Part shown: in pieces, positions 27,266 through 38,651 of the stretch
Numbering within the stretch: position 1 is the stretch's first letter
Layout: the number at the start of each line of letters is the position of its first letter
Assembly (NCBI GenBank): GCA_013365325.1
Contig: JABVXV010000011.1
Coordinates: forward strand, 248,001-312,000
DNA: 64,000 bases
Origin: Dipetalonema caudispina
Taxonomy: Eukaryota; Nematoda; Chromadorea; Rhabditida; Onchocercidae
Reading direction: 5' to 3'
Position numbers and translations under genes: made by a program
The notes under the pieces: generated by a model
The model's input: the letters and a program-made list of their open reading frames with translations, nothing else
The model's database searches: none
What the model was told of the DNA's origin: nothing

Positions 27266-28379
27266 CATTTATTCAGTTTTATTTTTATGCCCTTCCAAGG
27301 GATCTTCAGCGAGTTTTGCTAATTAATTCATAATTCATTATTTACAACAATACTCAATGTAGTGATGTAAAGGACTCGTGTTAACGCCATTTAAAACAAT
27401 GACAGTTCTTTGTTCACAAATTATCAGATTGCGCAGTTAAGTTGGTAATGATGATTAAAGCTACTGGAAATATAAAAATGTATATATTTGAATGATAACG
27501 AGATCATTACTGCAAACAACAATGTAAAAGAAGTGATGAATAAATCGGGGACACATGTGGCATTTCAGGAACCACAGTTAATTACATTAACATTTCTTTG
27601 CATATAAATATGAAGAAGCAAAGAAGAGCAGTATTCAGTTATGGTTCTAGTCCATGCTATTCTTCTGATATGCAGCATAACACAGGTAGTTTATTTTTTT
27701 TATGCCATTACTCTTTTATATACTTTCTTTACGTCGGACTTCTTATATGCGGGTTACTCTCTACCGAATTAAAATCAACTAGCAAAGTCATTTTCCGGTT
27801 CCTTCATTCCTTGCATCGATTACATCTGCTGCACAACAAAATACACTCTCTTACCTTTCTACTCCATCTTAGCCCAACAACATTACCCACAACAACAATG
27901 CATCCCAATCTTGTCTTTATTGATTCCGTTTTTCAACTAAAAATCATAAGTTAATTAGGAGATTCTAAGCCATAGATTCAATCAAAAAAACGAAAGAGTG
28001 AGAAAATTTCTCACTTTCCCTGGGAACTTTTTGAGTTTAAACCCATTTATCTCTTTTAATATTGCAAAAAGAATGCTGCTAGATCAATACAAAAATTAAA
28101 AATGAAATAGTATATCGAAAAACCAATCCTATTTTTTGAAAAAGTCATGGATCTGAGATACCTTATGGTAAGGTTATTTTCCTACATTGTATCTTTAGAT
28201 TGCTTGAAACAATAGAAAAGATAAGAAAGCAAGCAAATGCAACGATAAAGATCGTATAATTCTTAAAAAATCCTCGGGTTGAGGATTGCCATTCTCATTT
28301 ATCTACTTTAAGCGTTATTATTTTCAAGAACGATGACATTCATACTTCGAAATCCTCTTCGATTCCTTTGCTTTGCCCT

Positions 28380-28395
28380 TTCTCTCTCTCTCTCT
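28380..28395 (+). repeat. CT dinucleotide repeat
   Basis: A short TC/CT microsatellite within a longer pyrimidine-rich stretch, upstream of the first supported flp-1 exon. Confidence 0.7.
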
Positions 28396-28539
28396 CCCTC
28401 CATTATTTTAGCTAGAAGATCGGTCTGTCGCAATCTTCTTAATGACGGAGAAAATTTCATGCCCTTCTTTTACAGCCCAAATTGTTTTTACAATGTCTTT
28501 TAAATCAATTCTTCCACCTATGTAGCACCACACTCACCC

Positions 28540-28580
28540 ACATAGATACACATATACATATATACATACATACATATAAT
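28540..28580 (+). repeat. CATA/TA-rich simple repeat
   Basis: Imperfect repeats of ACATA and TATA units in the flp-1 upstream region or first intron. Confidence 0.7.
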
Positions 28581-28752
28581 TTTACTTACCGTATGCCACA
28601 AGTTCGAAAATTTAAATTACCTCTATTGTAATCTTTGATACAATATGTCATTGGTATTGATGTTGAAGAACTTGAGCTTTGATTTTAAGAATATCGGAGG
28701 AAAGGTAGAGGAAATCGGCGGAAAAGCATATTAAAATTCATGAAATTTTAAG

Positions 28753-30367
28753 GTATCAAGTGAATGCTGCACAAATGCAATTACATCGGACTTTTGCATT
28801 ATATTCAACATGCTTTCGAGTTCACAGCAAGCTGAAATAAGGCAACATTTTGGGGATGATTGCGAAGGAGACATCGATGAGACAGTTCGAAAATTTGAAA
28901 AAAGAAAACCAAATTTCATTCGATTCGGTAGAGCTGGTAAATCTATTTAATTCATTCCAAACGTTCACATATCGCGTACGACAGAAAACTCCAGAAAATA
29001 TTAACTTTAACAGTAATGTAAGACTGTTTGACTCATTGTAACTGCTTGAAACATATTTAAGATTCCAGTAAGCCTATTTCGACAACAGCAATCTGTTACA
29101 TTCGTTATTCAGTCAGGTGTTCGGGTCAGACTTCTAGATATTCAATTTTGCAATTTTTGTACCATATCTTAGGGATTAGATTCAAAACCATTATTTAAGG
29201 AAGACTAGAAGTAGAACGAAAGAGATATCCAATACCTGAGTAGTTTGAAATCTATTTCACAACACGAACTATTATTTTTTATTTACAACAAAGAGGTGTC
29301 GAATTTTCAGCATCAACAGTAATATATGGAAAAAAAGACAGTAATCCGAATTTTTTACAATTTGGACGTTCATCAAGTGCATTAACACCTAACGGGCAAA
29401 ATTTTCTTCGATTTGGAAGAGCAGCTGAACCAAATTTTCTTCGTTTTGGTAAAACAATATTGTTATGCTTTTGTAATGATTCCCAGCAACACTTCCCACT
29501 TCTAACAGTTACGTGAACTGAGTATTCAAAGCACAGACCAGTTTCATTGATTTAGGGATCTGTTGGTAACTGATCTGACAGTATCCTCTCTCATCGATGA
29601 ACAACCATCAATCCCGTCAACTGTTCACCTAATTTTGAAATGTGACGATTCTGGCTAAAGTGTTCATTCTGATAACGAATGTTGGATTACCTAATTCTAT
29701 AAGCTGAACACTATATCTTGAACGCAATATCCACTTCTCGCTATTTTGATCAAATCATTTATGAATTTCTTGTAAAACCAACCTAGAATCCTGTAGAAAA
29801 AGCAACAACTAGCAAGATAACATTGTAGCTCGAGATGTTACCACAATACAGGAACATTTCAGTTTTCTGTATTGCAACTTAAATTCCTAACCAACCCATA
29901 CCTACCTATATTGCTACCATCTAGTCAGGTGAAGTAAAAATCAATTCTCTAACCAACGAGAAATTGACCCCAACGATGAATTCGATTTGGGTTGTAGCAC
30001 TGATATACAGTTCTGCAAGATATAAGTCGTACCAGTATTGTATCTGCGACTATACTATACTAATGGTACCGGATTCTATAGTGGTTTTGTTGTCCCATAT
30101 TAAATTTATTTTTCAGAAAATAAATATTTAAAAATTTTCAGAAATGGACAAAAAACATTTTTTTCAGGTCGCGTAACAGACCCAAATTTCTTAAGATTTG
30201 GCAAATCTGTTGAACCGAATTTCCTTCGATTCGGAAAACGTATGGAAATAAGAGACCCAAATTTTCTGCGATTCGGAAGAAATAGTTCTTTGCAACCCAG
30301 TCAAGAATATAGCGAAAGATTCAGTCGTCAAGACCGAAAGCCTAATTTCCTACGCTTCGGTAAATAA
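28753..30367 (+). CDS. flp-1: FMRFamide-like neuropeptide precursor, 5' end missing
   Basis: Secreted precursor cut into RFamide neuropeptides that modulate locomotion and other behaviour. Exons: 28753-28936, 29311-29448, 30168-30367, in agreeing phase. The first supported exon encodes VSSECCTNAITSDFC, closely like the propeptide that follows the signal peptide in C. elegans FLP-1, then a dibasic site and KPNFIRFGR. The later exons encode, in order, NPNFLQFGR, GQNFLRFGR, AAEPNFLRFGR, VTDPNFLRFGK, SVEPNFLRFGKR, IRDPNFLRFGR, a spacer, and the terminal KPNFLRFGK. Each ends in Gly, the amide donor, followed by Arg or Lys for cleavage. The signal-peptide exon lies upstream of 28753 and was not fixed. 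One peptide has Gln in place of Arg (CAA at 29358-29360). Confidence 0.95.
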
Positions 30368-31523
30368 TACAAACAGAATTCATATCCTGTGCTATCCCTT
30401 AGATCATGTTTGGTACAGCAGCTGAGGAGGAATAAATATTGCCACCATAATGTTGACATAATAACAAATAACAATTACTCAGATTTAGGGCGGCACATTT
30501 TATCAATTGAAACTAACCTGTGACACCGAATTTTGTAAGGAATGAATTAACGGTGCCTTAATTTGTTTAACATTTTGAGGATTGATGGATGACAAATGGT
30601 GGCATTTATCTAAACCAGGGTAATTTTGATAAGCTTATCATCCATAAATTGCTCAATGCGACACTGATTACCTTCAATTACTCGATCTTAATGCTCTCAA
30701 TAAATCATGCACAAAGAAAATGGCCGGTTAAATGCTATCTGGAAGGATCATCTCCAGTATGTATATCCACCAGCATCATTTAATTATGCTTATGCACCAG
30801 GAAAAACAATTTAAAATATGAGTGGAAAAACAGATAAATAAACAATTGGATAATAAAATCATGAACGAACCCCGCTTCACTATCATCCTCGGATACTTTA
30901 TCAATCCACTGCAATATCGGTCGCATCAAACACGAAGGATTACGCAATACTTGAAATGCAGAAAGGTGCTTATTGTTACTATAGCAACTCTTTCCCTTAT
31001 TAGAAGCCTTTTGGAGAGTTTAATGATGAAATTCTGGTATGAGCTTGAATACTGATCATATCAACCCTCCACCGGTATCTTCTAGTAAATTAAGATTTTG
31101 AGAATTAATTTACATCAGAAATTTTACAGCCTAAAAAAAAATTGACAGAGGATTGAAGCGATATCTATCTAGCAAAGCTTTAACATGTGTCGCATTTGAT
31201 TACTAAAAACGGACCGGTACTTTGTGTCCAACTTTTTTTTAACATTATGAAAGCTCATGTGTTCTATTTTGCTTTTCTTTGCCGCATACAGACGATGGTT
31301 ACAAATTAGAGATAAAAAATAAACCGAGCGAATTACTCCTCATCAGGCCTGTTATCTCCATACCTAAAGTGATCAAAATCACAGGCATACTTAATTAATT
31401 GTTAATGCCAACTTTTCTGTCTGAAAAACTGACTAATTTTCACATCGCCCATGTATCTAAAATTCGTTGTTTGAGGACAATATTCAGTGGCTGCAATGGG
31501 TGACGCCAGTTGAGTATTTTGAG
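30368..31523. other. Intergenic between flp-1 and pik-1
   Basis: Should hold the flp-1 3' UTR (AATAAA at 30431-30436) and the pik-1 promoter. Open frames at 30589 and 30822 have no recognisable content. An acceptor-like TATTCAG ends at 31487, followed by a five-codon frame (ATG at 31496 to TGA) before the pik-1 start. Confidence 0.5.
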
Positions 31524-34500
31524 ATGGATATGGTTGGGGTATCATCAGGCAATGATACGTATACATACGTTTACTTGTTGCCATTTACTGTTCGAAAACA
31601 GTTAGCTGCCATTTTGGATACTGATAATGCTTGGGAATTGCTAGGTTTGTTGATATGGTCGTTGATATTTACATTTTCTTCTCTAAAAAAAAAAGAAAAA
31701 ATTCAGTAAATCTGCATATCGGCCGCAAAATGGCCACGGTTTACATAGCTGCAAAATATAAAAATTATGTTTATTAAGAAACGGTGGTCTTTTCTCTAGA
31801 CTTGATATATTTTGTAGCGTTTGTGATGTCAGATATTGGGAATGCAGATATACGGGCTTGTCGGAATGCAGGGTCTTTTGAAAGTCCGACAGAGAATCTT
31901 CTGGCAATATGGGGCTCAAAAGGAAACAAGGTAATTCAGCTTTACAATTGTCTTGGTCGAGCAAAACTTGTTCGTGCGATGAAAGCAATGCGTCATCTAG
32001 GTGTGTTTTACCTGGGCGATTTTGTTCCCTACTGTCAAAGCCTAATAGTTCGATAGTTTGAGATTTTTATGATTTTCTTTCTTCATTTGCAATGTATATC
32101 TAAATTCAAGTAATTTGTACTCGACTTGACTTGCATAACTTCTAGATTTCTAGACGTCTAGTTTTCTAGTGGTAACTCTTTTGATGAGTCCAGTATCGGT
32201 CGGTATGAGCACGGAAAAACAAAACTTGCTAACTTCGAATTAAAATTTAACAAGCATTTGACAGGAACTAATAAAATGTTCGAATAATGTGTTTTCTTTG
32301 CAGTAGATCCGTCGTTTTATCGTTGGGAAGAACAATGCTTGCAATCTGCAGATGAAAACAGTCAAGGGAGCGAAAAAATAACAAACTCTCGTTCTTATTG
32401 TCCAGCCAAAGTATGCTGTTAATGCAAGTATTTCGTGTACCTGTTTCTTAAATTTCACTAGAAGGCGACGAGTTTTTGAGCATTCTGTTGAATTTTGCGG
32501 TGTTGCAGAGTGGCGATATCATAACACCTTACTTTGGAGAAACATCTTCGGTGAAATACTCTAATAATATGAGGTGGTTGAATCCAGAGAATCAGTAACT
32601 ATTTCCTAAATTTATATATTTGTTTTGAACTTAGCAAGATTTATGTGGATTTACATTCTTTTGATTTTCCTTCCGAGGTTATTTCAGTATTTCCAACGAT
32701 TCACATGTAATATACAAAACTCTCCAAAATACGCCATGCATCAAGTATGATGATGTCGTAAGAATTACTAATAATTTTTCGTCCAAAAACATTCTTGGAA
32801 GTGGTGGTTACGGGACAGTTTATCGAGCAACATGGGAGCAAACGGAGGTGGGCTTTGTATTTCTGGCATGTTTATGATATTAAGAAAAAACTGCACTGAT
32901 GTATAATATTTCAACTAAATTTGTAGTCCGTACTGAATGCAATCATTATTTGGCCATTTGGAAAGCTTCAGACATTATATTTCAGGTTGCAGTGAAGCGT
33001 ATACAGGCTACGAAAGAGTGTGGAGCTAAGGTTATTTCTAGTTTCATGCAGGAAATATCAGTTTTCACAGTGTTCTTTAAGGCTTTACTTTTGTTCAAAT
33101 TATAGAAAACTATAATTCTTCAGGACGAACAAATGCGTCAAAGTTTACAAGAACTAAGAATGTTGTCGAAATATCGGCATGACAACATTCTTCCACTTTA
33201 TGCATATTCACTTGATGGTCCTCAACCTTGTCTGTTTTACCAATATATGAGCAATGGTTCATTGTTCGATTGTCTCTTCAGAAAAGTAAGATTTTATGGT
33301 TTTATACAGTCATTGATGGATACTGCGAAGTCCCATTACTCCTTCATCGTTGTTCGTATTTGATGAAAATTGTCCTATAATTTTCAAAAAAGCCGGCTTG
33401 AAATAATCACTCCTGTGTAAAGACTCAAAGTGACACTTCCATAATGTATTGTAATTTAAATGTTCAGTCACCAGAAATGACAATTTTTATAGCCAATTTT
33501 TTTCTGACTTATCAGCAAACAAGTTTCAAATACTTCAAAATTGCTTGCTTTTGACGGCTGTTTGAACCAGAGTTTACTGCAGTATAATTTTACAGAAATC
33601 CATGGTTCTTACTTGGTTGCAACGTATGTCAATAATGATAGGTTGCGCTCGTGCCCTGCATTATCTTCATTCTGTTGCAAAGATTCCAATAATTCATGGA
33701 GATGTAAAATCAGCGAACATCTTGCTTGACAAGCATTTGGAACCAAAATTAGGTGATTTTGGTTTATGCCGAGATAACTTTTCAAAAGTTAGTGTGTTTT
33801 GATTTTTTCTTTTTGATAAATGATATAATCATTTTGAAGCCGTATTGATAGTTAGGTGAGAATTTCGCTTAAACTTCGAAGAGTCATTTACTGTGGTTTG
33901 TGATGGTAAAGGCTATGATTCATCAGTGAATATAAGGAATATATAAAGCAGGATGATTGGAAAGATGATGGTTTCGTTATTGCCTCTCACGTTAAAGGAA
34001 CATTAGCGTATCTGCCGCAAGAGTTCCTGACAGAGTTAGTTGTTTATAATTTTTAAATGGAGCAGGCTTCCGTATATCGTTTCACTAGAGCATTATATTA
34101 CAGTAAAAACTAAACAATGGGGGTTCGACATATTTATTAATGATCTATGATATGGACATGAATATTAAAAGTGTGATCACAAAAAGTGTCAGTTCCATCA
34201 AGAATTCATGAGTTTGGTTCTTTCTGATTTTTCTTTTTTTTTTTTTTTTTTGCTTTAGGAGAATAATTAGTACGAAACTCGATGTATACGGTTATGGCAT
34301 AGTTTTGTTAGAAGTTGCTACAGGATTAAAACCTTATGTTGCCAAACGAGATCCACAAAATATCGTAGAATATGTCATGGATCATCAAAGATCTGAGAAA
34401 CACGAAAGTATTCTGGCTGATCAGCAGTGCAATTTTACCAATGGTTAATTTTTCACAAAATAAATTAATTTTGGTGAACGAATTTATCATTTCGCGATGT

Positions 34501-34705
34501 CGAATAATTAGTAAATTGTTTGTAGATAGAAATTCTTTAAAATTTATTTTGAATTTTCATTCATAAGAATTTTTCAGATTTGGACGTCAGTTACTTTCAT
34601 CTTATTCTACAAACTGGATTAAAATGCGTAGTACGAGATTACCAAAGAAGGCCAACATTTCGAGAAATTATCAGTACATTCTTATACGCATATGACAGTG
34701 TTTAG
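31524..34705 (+). CDS. pik-1: Pelle/IRAK-family death-domain kinase
   Basis: Serine/threonine kinase of the Toll/IL-1 receptor-associated group. Exons: 31524-31644, 31800-32000, 32304-32410, 32509-32594, 32688-32847, about 32986-33030, 33124-33285, 33596-33787, about 33949-34034, 34259-34443, 34578-34705. Phases agree and give 490 residues. Seen: an N-terminal death domain (LLPFTVRKQLAAILD ... SPTENLLAIWGSKGNKVIQL), a linker, the glycine loop GSGGYGTVY, the lysine in VAVKR, FYQYMSNGSL at the hinge, with a Tyr at the gatekeeper position as in IRAK4, the catalytic loop IIHGDVKSANILLD, DFGLCRD, KGTLAYLPQEFLT in the activation segment, and KLDVYGYGIVLLEVATG. The catalytic loop has HGD instead of HRD, as in IRAK1, and keeps the catalytic Asp. 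One acceptor (33949 or three bases later) and the start (a second in-frame Met lies at 31467) are uncertain. I see no Toll gene nearby. Confidence 0.92.
34234..34251 (+). repeat. Poly-T tract before a pik-1 acceptor
   Basis: An 18-base T run followed by GCTTTAG, the acceptor of the tenth pik-1 exon. It serves as the polypyrimidine tract and is longer than at the other introns of the gene. Confidence 0.7.
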
Positions 34706-35053
34706 TCAAAACTTGAAGGAAGTGGGAACACAAACTGATGCTTTATATTTTCAAAAATTATTGTTATATATATATATATATATATATATGCCAGAACTTG
34801 ATAAATGTGAACATTGTACCGAAGTTATTCATCTCACTCTTTTATGTAACCCAATGATACCTTTGTATTTTTTTTGGGATTTGTAATCTGTACGTACATG
34901 CTTGTTGTATTGGACACGAATGAATGCCGGGTTTCAAAAAAAGTGGTGATAAAGGACTTAGTAATAATTTTAATTGGATTTCCGCCTTTCATTTGGTCTG
35001 GCTTTAACCAGAATTTCTCGATACTACAGGTTAAAGAATAGATGTGTACATGA
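34706..35053. other. Short gap between pik-1 and the ATMIN-like gene
   Basis: About 350 bases with the pik-1 3' end and a TA microsatellite at 34765-34789. No gene is seen. The next gene lies on the same strand, so a polycistronic arrangement is possible, but no acceptor typical of a downstream operon gene was identified with confidence. Confidence 0.5.
34765..34789. repeat. TA dinucleotide repeat
   Basis: About 12 TA units in the 3' region of pik-1. Confidence 0.85.
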
Positions 35054-37574
35054 ATGAATCGTAAGGAGCAAATTGATTTGTTAATAACTGAGACTTTTCT
35101 AGTGATGAACAATGATGCATTTGAACAAGGTGCATCGGACTGCATGGAAATTTGGATGACGGAAGACGAGTTAAGGAAAGGGTCTTCTGTAGCATTTTGC
35201 GAAATTTGTTCGCGGACATTTGCGAATAAGAATGCATTCCGTCTGCATCAGGTGAAGACGCACAACCGTGTATGTGGGAAGGCCGATTTGGCACTGTTTC
35301 ATCGGAAACGAGTTACTTCAGGTATGCTAGGATCTACAATTTGCGGACCTTTTTCATCTTTTTGGTTTTCTTTGGGATAGATAACACATCTAGACTGTAA
35401 TGTACAATTTTCAGAAGCTGAGAGGCATTATTTTTGTCCTGTCATTGGTTGTCGATATAACAGTGGTCGCTTTTTCAGTGCCTATAAACTTCTTCATCAA
35501 CATTTTTCTAAAGTTCACGGTGAAAAGCGTTTTAGGTGGTGTTTTCTTTTTCATGTTTTTTAGTTTTATATGGCTTATCACCTTCCACTGCTTTTTTCTG
35601 GTAGTTTCATGTTTTTAAGCAATTTATTGTACTTGTAGATGTGACAAATGCAAAACGGCAAGATTCAGTTTGCAGCGTGATCTATTGTATCATCAAAGAA
35701 AGCGGTGTCTATTAAAAAAAGGAATGTCATCTTCTTAATTTTTCAGTATCTTTTCTTTCGGAAGTAACGTGCTACCTTATTAATTTCCATCCATAAAGTT
35801 TTATGAGCTACACGTGATGTTTTTAGACTGTAGTGCCCATACGTCAACATTAGTTGGAATGAAGTCGGACTGCCTAGAAGCAGAAAAGCGCTCCAAAAGT
35901 TCACTTACAAGAAACGACGATCAAAATATGGTCTCTACAGCGTCTGAGTTAGTTGGGAGATACCTCCACTGCATTCTCATGTTTATATATGGCTATCTTT
36001 AATCCAGTTTTTCAGAAATAAAGTCACAAACATCATCTTCATCAATATGAATGTTGTCCAGGCCAATCGTGTATCATCTTTCAGAGAAATCCATCCAAAA
36101 CCGAAGTAAGTTGTGATTGTTCTTAACGCATAATGTAAATCACTGATATAAATTTCTCTTAATCTCTCACAAGCAGAGGAGAAACCCAGCTCTGTCGGAA
36201 CATAGATGATTGATTATTCATTTACTTTTCCAAAGTTTCTCACTTAAAACTTCGGTATTGTTGTATTACACGAAATATTCAGTTATATGAGTTCATAAAT
36301 TATATGGAACAGAGAATTATTTAATGTCGTTCACTGACAAGATGAAGAAAAGTATTTGCGGTATCAATTACTCCGTCCAAGCTATTCATTTTTTCTCTCC
36401 AGAAGCGTTAGTCACAGTTGTTCACTAGTGTTTATGTTTTTTTTTTTTTTTTTTTTCTTTTTTTTCTTTTCATTTTTATTCATTTGGTTTGGATACGCTG
36501 AAGCTAGGTTGTATTGTTTAGTATTGCTTAAGAGTTCTTAAGTCCCCGTTAGTATTCTTACTCATTGCATAGTTTAGTTCGGGACATTTCGTATAGTTCT
36601 AATCACTCTTACCGGCTCTTCATAACATTGAACTGTTAATTTCTCTTATTTTACAGCAATTAGCTTTTCATTGGCTTATGGTAAGAGTTGCATTCCCGGA
36701 CTGGACATTTGGGATCTGTTACATTTCCATTTGTACTGATAGGATTGTAAGCCATTTTCCTTTCACAATGTTGGTGCTCACGAGGGTAATCTCCGTCTTG
36801 GACATAATTTTCGCGACATGATCGATCACCAGTTCATCTTATTTTGTTCGTGATTTCGTATCAGTCAGATAGCGTACGATTTGACTTCCTCTTGTGATGT
36901 TTAGATTGATTGGAATACGATGTGGACCAAGTTTCCTAGGATTTCATTGGACAGATCAAGCCCATTACTAAGATTCATTATATTGTTGAAAATTACTCAA
37001 GATTATCTAATGTCCCAATCAATTTTTGAGTGGAACATAAGATAGAGTTTTAAGCAAAGCAGACCCCCTTATGTCAAAACCCTTTGTATTATTACCATTT
37101 GCACGTGTTTTATATATTACTTCACTCTAATTTCAGTTTTCGGGCGACAAAAAGCAGCCAAACAGATTATGTGAAATGTTGTGATAGAGTTATGTGTGAT
37201 GCAGGTTCACAGACGACTCAATGGAATACTTGCGAACTCTCTGCACCGGTAAACTTTTGAATCTGTGATCTTAATGTGTAATTACTGAAAATTATGCAAC
37301 AGTCATTTTCTAGGTGCTGCATAAGTATAACGATTTCCACTGCCAAACGCATATTACAAGCGGAGTTGAGTTTGGTACGCAGATCTACCCGGAAGACGTA
37401 GCTGGTGGTGATCTCAATGTAAAGCACAAGACACACAATGATTTTGAATTCGAAGATATCTGGCGTCATATCGAAACACAGACTTCCACTTTTACTGGTA
37501 ATGACGCACTGACGCAGACAGCTATAGACTTCATGGATAATGCAAGTATGACTGACTGGGATTTACTTATTTGA
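35054..37574 (+). CDS. ATMIN/ASCIZ-like zinc-finger protein with TQT motif cluster
   Basis: Likely transcription factor of the ATMIN (ASCIZ) type, which controls dynein light chain LC8 expression and binds LC8 itself. Exons chosen by phase: 35054-35321, 35415-35535, 35639-35704, 36016-36105, 37137-37248, 37314-37574, giving 305 residues. N-terminal half: zinc fingers FCEICSRTFANKNAFRLHQ, then YFCPVIGCR ... HFSKVHGEKRF, then RCDKCKTARFSLQRDLLYH, in the order and spacing of ATMIN (CP..GC, HGEKRF, C..C). C-terminal half: SSQTDYV, GSQTTQW, CQTHI, GTQIYP, ETQTSTF, LTQTAIDF, a series of TQT-like LC8-binding and SQ/TQ sites. The third exon could instead read through to a stop near 35738, which would give a short form; the splice after RKR costs the last Cys of that finger. 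A possible extra exon at 35827-35953 does not fit the phase. The orthology is my inference from the fingers plus the TQT tail. Confidence 0.75.
36437..36456 (+). repeat. Poly-T run
   Basis: About 20 T, extending into a T-rich stretch with a few C to about 36470, inside an intron of the ATMIN-like gene. Confidence 0.8.
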
Positions 37575-38651
37575 TGAGGTGTGTGGATGATTTATCGCTT
37601 TAGCAAATCTCTGCTTAATTTGTTACTTGAAAACTTTCTGTACTTAAGCTCCTCCACATCGTATTTTGAAATAATGAGTAAACATTTAAAAAATGCAGCG
37701 AATCTTTTTTCGTCGCTTTTTCTCGAATTTAAACTTTTTCAAGATTAAAATTGCTTGAGCCTTCAAGAAATTGCGCCAAATTGTGTTGCAAGTGTTTTGG
37801 TCAGCATTTGTACTCATTCTTTATGCAAGTCACGCCATTTCATTGTGATGCAAACAAAATGTAAACGTTTCATGTAACGTCATAAAAGTCCAAGCAGCAT
37901 TGTTGGATTTGGGAAAATTATCCATAAAGTGTGAGAGTTGAGCAGGAACCTGGCAAACAGTAAAGACAACATAACGAATCATTCAAAACTGAAAGAGTCT
38001 AAATCCATAAGTTTCATAATAATATCTACAAAGACGAAGAACTGTGTTAGAATGTTATTCCAGAACAAAGGTATCAAAGCGACATTACTTTTCCTATGCT
38101 CTCTCAAGATTTATAAGACCTTAGAATGCTCCAGAATCCAGAAAATATTCATAACTATTCTAAGCTCGGAACGTGTTGTGAAATACTCAATCAGAAAAAA
38201 AAAAAAAGACAATCTTTGTTGTATACTACAGCTGGAGGACAAAGTGAAAATCGTAGCTTTATTTACATCTTCCTACACAATACAGCTCTATACAATATTC
38301 TTTGCATCAGGGAAACCGTAGAAAAAAAAATGCCAAATTTGTCATCTCATTTATATACGGTGAGAAGAAGGTGTCCGCTCCTAAATCGTAACCCGAAAAC
38401 ATATTTCTTGTGGCAGTTATTTAAGAAGAACGTATTACTCTAGGGGGAGCACTTTATACTTTTTTTTGAATGATGGACATCAATATATTGAGAGAAAACT
38501 AACTCAGGCAAATAGCAGAAAGCATTGCTACTTTTCAAAGAAGCAGATGATAATACTAATGAAGGCTATTTGAGGAATATCCATGCCTTCAGACAAAGAA
38601 TTCAGCACTTTACGGTGAGGTAGCAAAAAACCAAAGTTGGTCTTCAGTCTA
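37575..38651. other. Convergent intergenic region, ATMIN-like and MOB1 3' ends
   Basis: Both genes end here from opposite sides, so the stretch should consist of two 3' UTRs and little else. A 127-codon plus-strand frame at 37938-38321 is Lys/Ile-rich and looks like chance opening in AT-rich sequence. Confidence 0.6.

Larger units (their letters stand above)
27006..28752. other. Divergent intergenic region between daf-10 and flp-1
   Basis: Holds the promoters of two divergent genes. It should also contain the signal-peptide exon of flp-1. Two plus-strand starts are possible: a 118-codon frame at 27598-27954 with a hydrophobic segment (FLYVGLLICGLL), and an ATG at 28333 leading into a Leu/Phe-rich stretch. 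Neither has a convincing donor that joins in phase to 28753. Short simple repeats lie at 28380-28395 (CT) and 28540-28580 (CATA-like). Confidence 0.5.

Noticed and set aside
32150..32161. Perfect 12-bp palindrome CTAGACGTCTAG
   Set aside because: It lies within a pik-1 intron with no further structure; likely chance in sequence with several CTAG copies nearby.
34692..34886. Frame with EVGTQTDAL, at first sight another LC8-binding motif
   Set aside because: It overlaps the pik-1 stop region in a different frame and then runs into the TA repeat; probably coincidence.
35827..35953. Possible extra exon of the ATMIN-like gene
   Set aside because: Its donor phase does not fit the next exon at 36016, while the exon at 35704 joins 36016 without it.
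37938..38321. 127-codon plus-strand frame
   Set aside because: Lys/Ile-rich, no motif, lies in the convergent 3' region; it looks like chance opening in AT-rich sequence.
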